In this document: piece after piece, positions 1 through 10,740 of the stretch
Numbering within the stretch: the first letter of the stretch is position 1
How the letters are laid out: each line of letters opens with the position of its first letter
Source of the DNA: Zygnema cylindricum
Taxonomy: Eukaryota; Streptophyta; Zygnematophyceae; Zygnematales; Zygnemataceae
Reading direction: 5' to 3'
DNA: 64,000 nt
Assembly (NCBI GenBank): GCA_037447655.1
Contig: JBBHKE010000140.1
Location: 268,336 to 332,335, forward strand
Translations under genes and position numbers: made by a program
Notes under the pieces: generated by a model
What the model was told of the DNA's origin: nothing
Database searches by the model: none
Seen by the model: the letters and a program-made list of their open reading frames with translations, nothing else

Positions 1-393
1 TGACCGAATGTCTGAGATGCTCTCCAACTATGTTATTGCAGCTAGCTGCTCCAGTCCAAGAAAAGGTTGAAAACATTGAAAAAATCAGGGTTCCAAATGT
101 GAAGTAGAGAATGAAATAACATCATCCATGACAGAATTTGGACCAAACAGCAGTTGATTAACTGAATGAGTTAAAGTTACAAAAGAGGCGCACCATGGCC
201 CAAAGGCATAACATATCCAGAAACAAGAAACAAAAAAAGATAGTAAAGACAATAACTATGAAAGATCTAACTTGCATGAAACAGTATATTGCAGGCTTAA
301 CATTCGGAAAACCGATAACGCCGCCTGAGAAAGACAAAGTCGAACAAACTTCAAATAAAAAGCAATGTCAAAATGGTGACTAGCTCTGGCCTA
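1..393. other. 3' flank of the first gene, no gene recognised
   Basis: AT-rich sequence downstream of the minus-strand gene that stops at 394. I see no domain-bearing reading frame, RNA gene or transposon end. It probably holds that gene's 3' untranslated region; no polyadenylation site could be fixed. Confidence 0.4.
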
Positions 394-2599
394 TCATTTA
401 CCTAGTCTGGAGAGGATAAGAAGACCAACAATTGCAAAGCACAGCGATGCAAATGTGGATACGACTAATGTAAAAGCCACTGTTATGTTGGGCAGTTTCA
501 ATGCCTCCTTCAGTTTCCGCAGTCCTCTGTCAATAAAAGGTGCGAGCGCAGCAGCCCCAGCCACTCGAAATGGTCGCGTCACATTGTTACCGGCCCACAT
601 GGCAATAACAATCTGCAAAGCCAAACCATAGCTCAAATGTGCGAAAACAATAGGAAACGCTATATGTAGTAATCACATACTATACGCGTATTATTACCAT
701 ATAATACACGAATAGTATGGGGTAACCACATATAACGTTTCCAATAGTTTTCGCACATTTGAACTTCGAATGAAAAAATTGATGTCAATGATTGAGCTCC
801 CAAACAAAATGACCTCCAGAGAAAGCCTAACAAGACTAAGTAGGAAGCATACTAAGTCTTGCCACCACATGATCATATAACATTATGTCAAAAGACATGC
901 CACAGTGGTCTGCGAAAACATTCGCAGCCTTCTCAGTTATTTTTTTGCTTCCAGTCAAAATGCAAAACAGTTATGCAACATCGTATTTCGTTCCTAGGCA
1001 CATCAACACAACTGGACTCTTCTATCCTAAAACTCAATTTCCAGTCAAGCTCGATTTTAATACCCTTCATTACTTCTCGTCAAAATTTATGTCCAATTTC
1101 CTGTTGACCAAGCATTATCGGTGCACCTTGATTTCAGTGGTCAACGATACATCAGCTCCAAAAAAGCCAGAGTCTTATTCAAAACACCCAAGGTAAGTTA
1201 CAACTGGAATAATGATTTTGAAACTCACCCCCAAGAGAGACTTGATGTTTGCAGCAGGGTTTTTTCCTGTGCTTGTTTCGTATCCAAGGAACGCAAGTAC
1301 AAAAAATGTTGTGTAGGTAACACCATCAAATAGACCATATGCAAGAACTGCTGAAAGACCTAATTTAGCCACTTTTTGACGAAGCTCACTTGCGCTCGTC
1401 TGCAACGTAACAAAATGATAAAAAACTACTTTAGAGAAGTATATGTGGAACATGTCTCATATGACACAAACCATTCAACAATCAAATTGAAACACAACCA
1501 AAAGATAACATTTTAGAATAATGATTTGGCCAGCACTGGCCCGAAAAACAACATAAGACGAACAAGCCGCGCTGCCAAGACGGGTAAACGACAAAAGGCC
1601 ACCCGAGCACCGAAGCTGCAAAGTTGGCACAGATTTTGAGCATAGTTCAAAAATGTGAAAACAATTGGAAACGCTATACATGGTACCCTACGCGTAATAA
1701 ACACTATAATACGCTTGTAGTACACCACATATAGCGTCGCCAATTATTTTCGCACATTTGAACTACAATTTAGAGTCGGAGGGAAAGCACTACCTAAACC
1801 TCGCTAAATGATGACAGGAGGATAGCCTACAACATTGCAGAAGTTGAATTTTGAATTTTGATTTTTTTTTCTACCTTTGCAATTCCTTCGCTGACTGAAA
1901 GCCACAATCTTGAATCCACAAAGCGTATGATCCTCTCCCATTCCAGATGATGCAGCGTTTAAGCCGCCTTCAACCACAAAATCTTAAAGAATTTCAAAAG
2001 ACCGATGAAAGGGATGAAGGGACAGCAAGATGCCACATACTTGCCAATTTTTCCTCCAGTTCTTTGCTTCTTCACGTGCGCCATTCTGTCCAGCCAGAAA
2101 TTTCCGACAATGTAAGAACATTGAAACCCTAATTCCGGAATCAATGGGACATGCATTTGTGCAGAATGTCAGAGAGTTAATTTTAGATTTTCAGCCTCGG
2201 CCTCAAATACTAAGAAAAATGAAAAAAAAATGCAGGTCTATCCTACAACCAAAATAGAAACAATTTACTTACAGACTCTGTGGAGGTTGATATGCTTGGT
2301 TGAGTCTCTGGCTCACTGTCTGGTCCAGTGAAAGAAGCACCAACATCTCCTGAATGTCCCGCCGACACACTTGCAGAGTATATGGAGGAAGAAGAGCGAT
2401 TCCTTCTCTCGATCTGAAGGGAATCCCCAAATGAATAACAGGTCACCGAAGACACGATTGAACGCTCACGTACTATTCCCGATGATGGAAACCTGCAGAA
2501 AACAATATTGGAGGAGCCGCTGACGCGTGTCAAGCGTACTGCGGGAACACCGGGAGAGGAAACAAAACCATGGCCAACAAATTGCCTTGCAATGGCCAT
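394..2599 (-). CDS. Probable organelle-targeted membrane protein, FAM210/DUF1279-like (3 exons, 238 aa)
   Basis: Spliced on the minus strand as exon 1 2599-2273 (109 codons), exon 2 1399-1229 (57 codons) and exon 3 612-394 (72 codons plus stop). Both introns have consensus ends (donors GTAAGT and GTGAGT, acceptors TTGCAG) and both junctions are phase 0. Residues 1-100 are rich in Ser and Arg and poor in acidic residues until about 85, as in a chloroplast or mitochondrial transit peptide. Exon 2 has a hydrophobic stretch (LGLSAVLAYGLFDGVTYTTF) and exon 3 an Arg/Pro stretch (NNVTRPFRVAGAAALAPFID) followed by a C-terminal membrane segment (VAFTLVVSTFASLCFAIVGL). The order of helix, loop, then xPxRxAxxxALxPxxxR resembles FAM210/DUF1279 proteins. 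That family match is inference; the gene structure is well supported. A possible acceptor inside exon 1 near 2493 leaves the N-terminus slightly uncertain. Two small inverted-repeat elements lie in its introns. Confidence 0.65.
631..764. mobile_element. MITE, family M, copy 1 (intron 2 of the first gene)
   Basis: Short palindromic element with ~27-bp inverted ends (TCAAATGTGCGAAAAC at 633 and its complement ending at 762) around an AT-rich centre. TA precedes it at 629-630; the right flank is TT, so the target duplication is decayed here. Four related copies occur in the window. Confidence 0.75.
1645..1763. mobile_element. MITE, family M, copy 2 (intron 1 of the first gene)
   Basis: Same inverted ends as copy 1 (GTTCAAA...ATGTG and complement), flanked on both sides by TA (1643-1644 and 1764-1765). 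This fits a 2-bp TA target duplication, as in Tc1/mariner-type (Stowaway-like) elements. It has no coding capacity. Confidence 0.75.
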
Positions 2600-3216
2600 C
2601 TTATCTAATCCACTCCAAACTACTCAACAGTGGCGAATTCTCACATATGGTTTCGCTCTGCCCTTCTCATACAAACACACGACCACCGTACTGTCAAGTG
2701 TCAACACTGCCCAGTATCGTACTCGCATTAAATTATTAAAATATTAAATGTACCAGCGTACAGCCGTACACGTCTCTGAACAAACAATGTGAATACTGGC
2801 TAGTATCACCGGTAAGCTCATATTGAGTAATTATAGTGTTGCACAAGGTTCTAAAAATCTACAGAAAAAATCAACAAATTAAAAAAAAAACAATAACGCT
2901 TGAACTGCTCGAAAAAGTTCGACCTAATCTCATGTGATATGAGTTAATTACTTTATTGTACAGAAATTATCATAGGGAAACGAAACTGAGCGCATCGGCC
3001 GATACCTATTCGCGATCCCGCGATATCCATGTAACGGTCTGACTGTTCCGGTCGGACGTAATCAGGTCACAGTTCCGTCCCGACGTGATCAGGTCACATG
3101 GTCGTTAAATTTTTAACGCTCGCTATAACAGGGGACGCTCAAACAGTTCGAAATTATCCGACGTCATCTCACCCCTACAATGTCTTTGTACCTTTCCTAA
3201 AAGTCGAAATTTGGTA
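2600..3216. other. 5' flank of the first gene, no gene recognised
   Basis: Upstream region of the minus-strand gene starting at 2599, presumably containing its promoter. I see no convincing TATA or initiator element. The distal part has several GTACGG-like motifs, common in repeats of this genome. Confidence 0.35.
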
Positions 3217-3706
3217 CACCGTGAATCGCTATTAACGTAATAAAAAATATAGCGTAATGAAACAATTAGCGTACTTTACGGTAAATTGTGTTTTTTCGGG
3301 TACACCATGATAATAATTTATCATGTACTCTAATTTGTAAACTGCTTTGTAAAAATTTTCAGCACATAATATATCCACACTAAAACATGTGGATGTACGA
3401 AATTGTTAAAATCGTACGCCGTCGCGTCTTTTTGACATCTGCTTATTCCGGAAAATATTTACGCAATTATATATTATTATATTTTCTGTACTTTTAAACT
3501 TAAAAATGTACGAAATAGTACAGATATGGCAGTCCGTACACCACACTATTTAAAAGGGCACTAAATTGCAGTTATGAACCGTATTGAGCGGGGGTACCTC
3601 AAATAACGTGCAAAAACATTTAGCGTACTTTATTCTATTTGAGAATTTGCCCCAAAAAAAGGGGTACCCCAATTAGCGTCATGTACGCTAATAGCGATTC
3701 ACGGTG
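3217..3706. mobile_element. TA-flanked inverted-repeat transposon, family A, copy 1 (490 bp)
   Basis: The ends are long inverted repeats: CACCGTGAATCGCTATTA at 3217 and its complement ending CGGTG at 3706, each bordered outside by TA. There is no reading frame for a transposase. Internal landmarks shared with other copies are GGGGTACCCC boxes and a CACACTATTTAAA segment. A TA target duplication suggests the IS630/Tc1/mariner group, but the CACYG ends also recall CACTA elements, so the superfamily is open. Confidence 0.8.
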
Positions 3707-3721
3707 TACATCTCATGTCAA

Positions 3722-4140
3722 TCCTAGTTGTCCTATTCGTACGGATTTGGACCTTTTTTCCGAAAACTACGTAATATTCGCGACTTTTATATTTTTCGTA
3801 AAATTCGTTTAGTTTTCGCTGTACAAACTTGTACGAAAACGTACGGAAAGCGTAATCATAGAAAATCACTAAAAATCTTAAAATGTACGGAAAATAGCAG
3901 AAATGTACAGCAATATACGGAAAGTGTACCCTACAAAACCTAATGGTACGGCGAATCTTTGGCTGCCGTACTGAAATATAAAGGAATGTACGGCAATGTA
4001 CCCTATAAACCCTTAAAACCCCCCCTTTAATTGCCCTAATATGTGCGAAAATGTACGACCACTGTACGTAACTGTACGAAAAGTGTAGCGCAGCTGCGCT
4101 GAAATATACGGGAATGTACGGGAATGTACCCTACAAACAT
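3722..4140. repeat. GTACG-rich dispersed repeat, copy 1
   Basis: Dense in GTACGG/GTACGAAA words with runs such as AATGTACGGCAATGTACC. The same order of words recurs in inverse orientation at about 24990-25290, so this is a diverged dispersed repeat. No ends or coding capacity were found. Confidence 0.5.
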
Positions 4141-4894
4141 CATCTTTTGTTCCTATGGACTCAGATGGTTTACCATCGCACTTTTTCATAAAGCCGGCCC
4201 ATTACAAACCATAGTTCAAAAGTAGGTGAAAGTAGGCCCATACAATATGCCTATTGCATGCAAAACATACAATATGACCTTAAGACCCATATTGTATTCG
4301 GACCTATTCGGACCAAAAATTGGACCAATTAAAACATTCGGACAAAAAAAAATTATTTACACCGTCAGATTTGGACGATCGGACGGTCGCTGATCAAAGT
4401 AGCGATCTAAGAAGATCACATGAAAAGCCCATAACACAACTTACGATAAAGGCGACGACCAAAGGCCTACCATAAAAACGCCTACTTCTGAAGTATGTTA
4501 CAAACCCTATAATATATAACCCTAAAAAATACAGAAAATACGGACGATGTACGTACATGTATGATAAGTGTGGGGCAATTATACCCAAACATACGGAATG
4601 TAAGGAAATGTACTCAAAAGCCCTAAAAGTCCCTTAAATAACCCTTAAAGGTGCAAAAATGTAGAGACATTGTCAAGAAATGTACGAAAATGTACTGGTA
4701 CATAGTCAGGTATGCATTTTATAGCATTTTTTTCATCATTAAATGCGTATCGTGCGTAGTATTCGAGCATTTGTTTCGTGCATATTATGCGCACGGGACA
4801 ACTATGCATTTCATTTTTGTTGTGTATCGCGACCCTTCTGCCGATAGTCGATATGTACAATTTTAGGACCTATCGACAATCGAATCGTCTAGGT
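4141..4894. other. Non-coding repeat-like DNA
   Basis: No gene recognised. It has further GTACG-type words (4500-4700), also likely decayed repeat sequence. Around 4645-4866 both strands stay open for 71 codons, with no domain in either. Confidence 0.35.
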
Positions 4895-5164
4895 TTATAT
4901 ATCAAGCAGGTTTTGTCAACAATTCATATGTACACTTTTTGGGTGTCGCGATAATCGACGGAGCGTTCTGACGATAACCGATGTTCAGATATCGATATCG
5001 CTATGTCATTGATTTCCTTACCGCTTTTTCGGAACTCTTCGAGCGTTTTTTTTCTATGATGTCGAGGCTGGAAAAATTTCCTCAATACGGTATGCCAAAC
5101 TGTCTGTACCGCGATGATTTTTTACCAAATGTTTGACGTACCTGGACTACTGTAGCGTGGTACT

Positions 5165-5392
5165 ATAGTGCTACACCAGGTGTTATCGGGTAAAGCATCG
5201 ATAAAGCTTTATCGAGCGGTGAGTGAATGCAGATAAATCACCCTATCTGAGGAACTAATGTACGAGGTGTCACGGTGGGTGGGTAGATTTGGGTGGTTGG
5301 GAGAGGTTCGAGGCCAGCGGTTTTGAAACCATGTATCGTACCAACCATTATAATGGCAAAAAAAGGGCCGATCGACAAATACTACCGATACA
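5165..5392. mobile_element. Decayed foldback element, family F, copy 1
   Basis: Corresponds in position to the better preserved element at 11266-11633 in the other block copy. The left end (GGTGTTATCGGGTAAA) and right end (CTACCGATACAA) are still recognisable, but the terminal repeats have eroded. Confidence 0.5.
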
Positions 5393-5976
5393 ACTTCGTT
5401 ACATTACGAACAGACGCTAATATGATACATTGTACGGACTTAAACGTTGACCTGATAAGTTAGAGCACTTTTTGTTACACTTTTGCAAAAGTATATGGGA
5501 TGGCAGTGAAACAGATTATAGTACGTTTTTAATGGAATACCGCCCTTCACCTGAAACTTTTTTTTATATCTTTCAGTTGCACTGTTTTCTTTATTTTTAG
5601 TCGGTTCTGAGATCGGATATCGGAACACTCAAAAAGTCAAAGGTAGCCAAAAGAGAGAGAGGGGGAGAGAGACGGAGGAGAGGGTTTTGACTCAATACTT
5701 AATATTCAATAAACACAAATAAAAAGTTTGTTGTCAACTTGTATGTCTATACTTTTCGACATCAACTCTTGCGCCAAGTAATAATCACTCTAGTGAAAAG
5801 TGTTTCCTGCAGTAAAGTAAAGGATATTACTACGGACAGGAATTGATTTGTCGTGGACAGGAATTCACAGACTATGCATTGCAAATTCCATACAGCCACT
5901 TCTTTTTTTGGGACTGTGACGATGGCCGTCAAATCATTCTGTGAATATCTTCATCGTTGGTCGGCCGTTACTTTGG

Positions 5977-6390
5977 ATGTCCACTGTGTTGTGGCCATGT
6001 GAGCAGCCTCCTTCGAGAGGAGGGGCCCTGGGAAGCAAACTCCCCATCCCTTCCATCCCCTCCCCTCCCCTTGTTCTCAGCGCATTTTGCAGTCACTACA
6101 TTTTAATGCCAGTGTGCATTATATCGCCACATTATTTTATCGTCAGCGTTCACCCGTGGCTGGCTTCACAACATGTACAAGATTCCGTACTTCTTCTATC
6201 TGAAACTGCAGTCATGGGTTTTCAGTGTCTTCCAGAATTCCCTCGTTGTACTTTGTCATTCTTGGGCGATGTACAGGCTACTTTCAGACTTTTTTTAGTT
6301 ATGTTGGGGATTTATTGGTTGCTTGTTTTCGACTTTGTGATTGTTGCTCTTTTGCACATTCTTTCTTATTTGCCCTTTCTTATGTGTTAG
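5977..6390 (+). CDS. Hypothetical ORF conserved between the two block copies (137 aa)
   Basis: Not recognised. The frame starts MSTVLWPCEQ and ends with hydrophobic ILSYLPFLMC. The copy at 12202-12615 has exactly the same length and the same start and stop, even though one T is gained and one lost about 40 bases apart within it. The sequence is rich in Leu, Phe, Ser and Pro and has several hydrophobic stretches, so it could encode a small membrane protein. It has no known domain and may equally be chance or an untranslated-region ORF. Confidence 0.25.
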   Translation: MSTVLWPCEQPPSRGGALGSKLPIPSIPSPPLVLSAFCSHYILMPVCIISPHYFIVSVHPWLASQHVQDSVLLLSETAVMGFQCLPEFPRCTLSFLGDVQATFRLFLVMLGIYWLLVFDFVIVALLHILSYLPFLMC

Positions 6391-7080
6391 TTTCTTTCAC
6401 TGTGATTTACAGTGTAGTTTGCATCCTCCCATGTTCACTTTTCAGCTTTGTTTCGCCCTTTCATTCCTTCTGTTTCCGCGTCCTCTGATGGTGTACCATC
6501 GAGTTTTCTAGGCCCAGCTGAGTAAAATAAATGTGAAGACCAGGACTCCATGAACATCATGAAATCATGCGCGAAACCACAAGCACAATATTGAAACCCA
6601 TTTATAATTTCCGATGACCTGAAGAACTTCCAATATTAGAAAAGAAACACAAGCTAGATGAAACAGTTTGCTGTAACCAAGGTGGAATTGTCTACCTCAT
6701 GAAGAGTAGCATGCTACAATACACAGAAATGATGAAACAGTGATTCATTTCAAAGAACAATGTTAAAATAGCGTACAAACTTTATTTTGTTTTATAACGG
6801 TATGAAAACTTGGTGGAAATACAAATTGGCACGATACATCTGGTCATGGGAGCTCAGCGGTCCACCAAAATTTCACCAGAAAGTTAATTATTTTTTCAAT
6901 TCTTGAGAAGTGCAGACCATTTTCTCAACCAAAACGGACGCCACTTAGAAAGGCCCTCAAATTTGTCATTTGAGTGATGTGTGGTAACACCACGATGGGA
7001 TGGGTTTCTAGTTTGCATGGCAGTTCAAAATACGAGCTGTACATACTAAGTCAACAGTACTACCATACTTTTTCTTCCTG

Positions 7081-7189
7081 GTCCAAATGTGCGAAAACAA
7101 TTGGGAACGCAATATGTGGTTCTGCAACAATAACATATGTGCATATTATGTGGTAACCACATGTAGCAAATTGTTTACGCACTTTTAAA
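7081..7189. mobile_element. MITE, family M, copy 3
   Basis: Inverted ends GTCCAAATGTGCGAAAAC at 7081 and complement of AAAAGTGCGTAAAC near 7189, with central ATATGTGCATATTATGTGG. It is located at the right end of the duplicated block and has its twin at 13309-13418. Confidence 0.7.
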
Positions 7190-7206
7190 TTATGGATGGA
7201 ACTGCA

Positions 7207-7388
7207 GTCGAGCATAAAACTTGACGGTACGTTTGATCTTTGGGTAGGGTAGCACCACAATGGTGTGTAGTGAGTTTACTGTTTAAACTCCCGGAAAGAT
7301 TCACCGCAGGCAAAACCAACTCTTTTACCAGACGTGAAGAGTTCTTAACTTTTTTATTAATTGAAAGACCACTTTAAANNNNNNNNNN
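7207..7388. other. Unique flank and assembly gap
   Basis: 7207-7378 matches nothing else that I can see in the window. 7379-7388 is a run of ten Ns, a scaffold gap of unknown true size. Confidence 0.6.
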
Positions 7389-7910
7389 CGGGAACGTTTG
7401 CGACCTCTAGAGGTCGCAAACGGTCAACCGAAACCGTGACCGACCGTTAACCGACCGCAACGGTCAACCGAAACCGTGACCGACCGTTAACCGACCGCCC
7501 GCGCCGGTTGGGGAACGGATTCGGTTGCCAAATTTGGGGGGTCGGGCGGATTCGGGCGGTTGATTCACAGAAAAAAAAAATCGGTTACTCATGCAAAAAA
7601 CGAAAAAAATGAAATTTTTGTACTTTTTTTTTCCAACATTTTTGTAATTTGTACTTTTGGTATCGTGGAAGTACGTGACATCATGATTAGCGTCGCAAAT
7701 CTGACACGGTACTAACACTATTCATTTCGCGAATCTTACTAAAAGATAAGGGCCACAAATCGTAATCTATTGTAAAGTGTTAATTATGCACTTTATACGG
7801 TGTTTCCAAAAATATGTCAAATTATTATGTCAATATCACGTGACAGATTGTAATTTTTGGATCATACATCGTACATGTTTCCACAAATATATTATATTAT
7901 TATGTCAATG

Positions 7911-8388
7911 TTTAGCGTTCATGACTCTAATTGAGGTACCCCGTTTTTTTAGGCAAATTCCCAAATATAATTAATCATTCTAAATGTTTCTGAACGTTAT
8001 TTGAGGTACCCCACCGAATAGGGTCCATAACTGTAATATAGTGCCCTTCTAAATAGTGTGGTGTACGGACTGTCAAATCCTTATTATTTTGTACTTTTTC
8101 AAGTAAAAAAAGTACAGAAAAAATATTTACGCTAACGCGCGTGCATGTAAATGTGCTCTGGAAAAAATGACGCGGATGTCACAAAAACGCGACGGCGTAC
8201 GATTTGATCAATTTCGTAAATGCACATATTTTAGTGTGAAGATATTATGCGCCGACAATTATTACAAAGTGGTTTAAAAATTAGAGTTAATCATAAATTA
8301 GAAAAAATATTTTTTTGGAAAAAACTGAAATTCCCAATTAGCGTAAATAACGCTAATTGTTTCAATACGCTAATAGCGATTCACAGTG
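7911..8388. mobile_element. Family A element, copy 2, left end truncated, nested in the hAT
   Basis: Aligns to the complement of 3217-3706 across GGTACCCC boxes, the CTAAATAGTGTGG segment and the right end (GATTCACAGTG, TA following). About the first 20 bases of the left inverted repeat are missing. It interrupts a ~75-bp imperfect tandem repeat (TTTCCAMAAATAT...TTATTATGTCAAT) of the hAT. Confidence 0.7.
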
Positions 8389-8562
8389 TAGTAATTTTTA
8401 GTTAATAAATCAGCGGAAATCAAATTATTACGTCAATTTCCCACGACAAATCCTAATTATTAGCTTACTCACATGTTTCAAACAATAAATCGATAAATTT
8501 AATTGCTATTTAAGTTAGAGAAACTTGACCACAATTCAAACAAAACCTAGTCATACACCAAA

Positions 8563-9907
8563 ATGGAGAAAAGCATTCTCGCTTCTCTTAAAACTAGAAT
8601 CCAAAACAAACTTCAAAAATCAAAAAATGGTGAAATTGCTTAGTATTACCTAGTGAAAGAAAGCAAGGCCACTTCAAGTTGTTGGAAAAAAATTGAACAT
8701 GTCTATGAAACTAAAACATCAAACAAATACATAGTAAAGGGGGGAGGTTTTGTGGCTTGTAATACATGTTTCATAGTTTATCAATACAAGTCAACAAACG
8801 GTACTTCAACAATTAACACTCACACATGTTCAGCTTTGGCCGACACGGATAGTTCTAGAGGACTTCTTTGTAAGTTTCTTTCAAAAACGGAGGCGAAAAC
8901 GAGTGACCGAAAAAAAATTGCGAAAATGGTGGCGTTGATGTGTTGCGAGGACCTTCGGCCATTTTCGATGGTCGACGGTTCAGGTATGATTTATTTTGAA
9001 TTCCATTTAGGATGGCTTTAATGTATATGTCATTGTAACTTGTTTTGTTAATAAATTTATATTCTCGAGCTTCATCACTATTTTTTCATCTATTATTTAT
9101 ATTCGTATGCTTATTTTTATTTTTTTATTATTATTTGGTTTCTCATGATGTTATTTTGATATAAACCTTATTTGTTGATCATGGTTAATAATTGTATGCT
9201 ATTTTCTTATTCTTTTTTTTTTGTTCCCAGGTTTTCAAGCATTTTGTCAAGCAGTATTTGATGTTGGTGTTTCGTCCAACAAAAGTGTTGACATCGACCA
9301 GCTACTCCCGTCCGTCAATAGCGTAAAACACTACGTTATATCTTCTACCAAAGAGATTCGTAGTTTGATCATCCCAAAACTTAAAGAAAATATTGATAAC
9401 AATATTTTTGTCGCATTTACGACAGATCTCTGGACCGAGACAATAAAAAGAACCTCATTCATGTTAGTAACCGCTCATTTTATTGACAAAGAATTTAAAC
9501 TTCATGCACGGACGCTTCAAGTCGATCATTTTCCGGAGGAAAAACATACCGAGAGCGATGACGAAAATGAGGTTCTTATTACAACCGACAAAAAAACGCT
9601 CGTTAGTGACAAATTGAAACGTTATTTTGATTAAAAATTAACCAACGACGAAAGATTGAACTTTAACATACTTGAATGGTGGAAAAAAAAATCAAATTTA
9701 CGTGCGAAAAATGGAGGATTTCCTATTCTAGCCGGTGTTGCTAGATCTATTTTTGCTATTCCGGCTTCTAGCTCCATGTCCGAATGCAATTTTTCGGATG
9801 CCGCGAACACGATAACAAAGAAGAGGAGCGCACTGGCGGCTTCAATTGTTAGTGATCTTTTGTGTGTTAGATCCAACCGAGAATCTAAGAGTTACACGCA
9901 AAATTAG
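8563..9907 (+). pseudogene. hAT transposase remnant (BED finger, partial catalytic domain, C-terminal dimerisation domain)
   Basis: Exon 1 is 8563-8983 and exon 2 9231-9907, with a GT-AG intron (donor G|GTATGA, acceptor TTCCCAG|GT) that keeps frame. Exon 1 carries a BED-type finger (CNTC, then TINTHTC) and the Hermes/hobo-like LRPFSMVDGSGF stretch. Exon 2 has the catalytic-start motif TTDLW (first acidic residue) and then jumps to the hAT C-terminal motif ILEWWKKK...IPASSSMSECNF. The middle of the catalytic domain, with the second Asp and the Glu, is deleted near 9540. In-frame stops occur at 8641 (TAG) and 9632-9634 (TAA). The protein cannot be active, but its ends could still be mobilised by an intact hAT elsewhere. 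Confidence 0.85.
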
Positions 9908-10190
9908 GAACAAATCTCTTGAAAGAGGTGATTGTCGAGGAAAAAAAATATCCGTAAAGGGAGATTGCAAAAAGACAAAATAGTAAAAAGAAGAGGTACA
10001 CGAGCTGTTTTTTTGCAAAGGGAGATGTACCACTACACCACTCATTGTTATTAGTTTTAATAAGTCGCTACTACTTATAGCCAAAAATAACAAAATATAG
10101 TTAACAACATTATTTAAAGACGTGGACTATAACCTGCCACGTCTCCTTGCATTAAATAGTATTATTAATCATAATTTTCCATTAACACTA

Positions 10191-10740
10191 CACCGCGAAT
10201 CGCTATTAGCATTATTAACGCTAATTCTGTCACCACGAATTTTGACCCAAAAACCTTAAAAATAATAAATAACTCTAATTTTTTCTTTACATTATTTAAG
10301 GTACTTTTTGAATCAGCGTTAACAACTCTAGTATAGTGCCGTTTTAAATAGTGTGGCTTACGATCGGTGTCTGACAGTACAAAATTGTACCGTATTAACG
10401 GAAAAAGTACAAAAAATAATTTAATACATGCCGTTATGATGTAACCGCGTTTTCACAAACCACGTAGTGCAAACGTCATAATGACGTGAAATTGTATGTT
10501 TTGACAGAATGCGTTTTCTCAAACCGCGTAGTGCAAACGTCATAATGACGTGAAATTGTACGTTTGTCAGATTCTGTATGTGTACCTAAAAGATATTCAA
10601 AGCGGATAATTATTACGGACAGAAACCAAAATTAGAGTTACTGATAAACTAGAGCATAACTTTTTTTTGAAAAACCGAAAAAAAATAAATTAGAATGGAT
10701 AGCATTAATTATTTATTTACGATAATTACGATTTGCAGTG
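10191..10740. mobile_element. Family A element, copy 3, complete, nested in the hAT (550 bp)
   Basis: Bounded by TA on both sides (10189-10190, 10741-10742). Ends are CACCGCGAATCGCTATTAGC and complement of CACTGCAAATCGTAATTATC. It contains a ~61-bp tandem duplication at about 10449-10572, each unit holding the palindrome ACGTCATAATGACGT. No coding capacity. Confidence 0.8.

Larger units (their letters stand above)
4895..7206 (+). repeat. 2.3-kb duplicated block, copy 1
   Basis: From TATATATCAAGCAGGTTTTG at about 4895 to GGATGGAACTGCA at 7206 this segment aligns with 10988-13434 in the same orientation at high identity. Both copies contain a foldback element, a 137-codon ORF and a family M MITE at the right end, so those insertions predate the duplication. 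No terminal inverted repeats or recognisable proteins were found at the block ends. Confidence 0.8.

Noticed and set aside
4645-4866. Overlapping 71-codon ORFs on both strands
   Set aside because: No domain, short, in AT-rich repeat-like DNA; chance.
8653-9021. BED-finger ORF as a free-standing host gene
   Set aside because: It is spliced in frame to hAT transposase sequence and lies between hAT terminal repeats.
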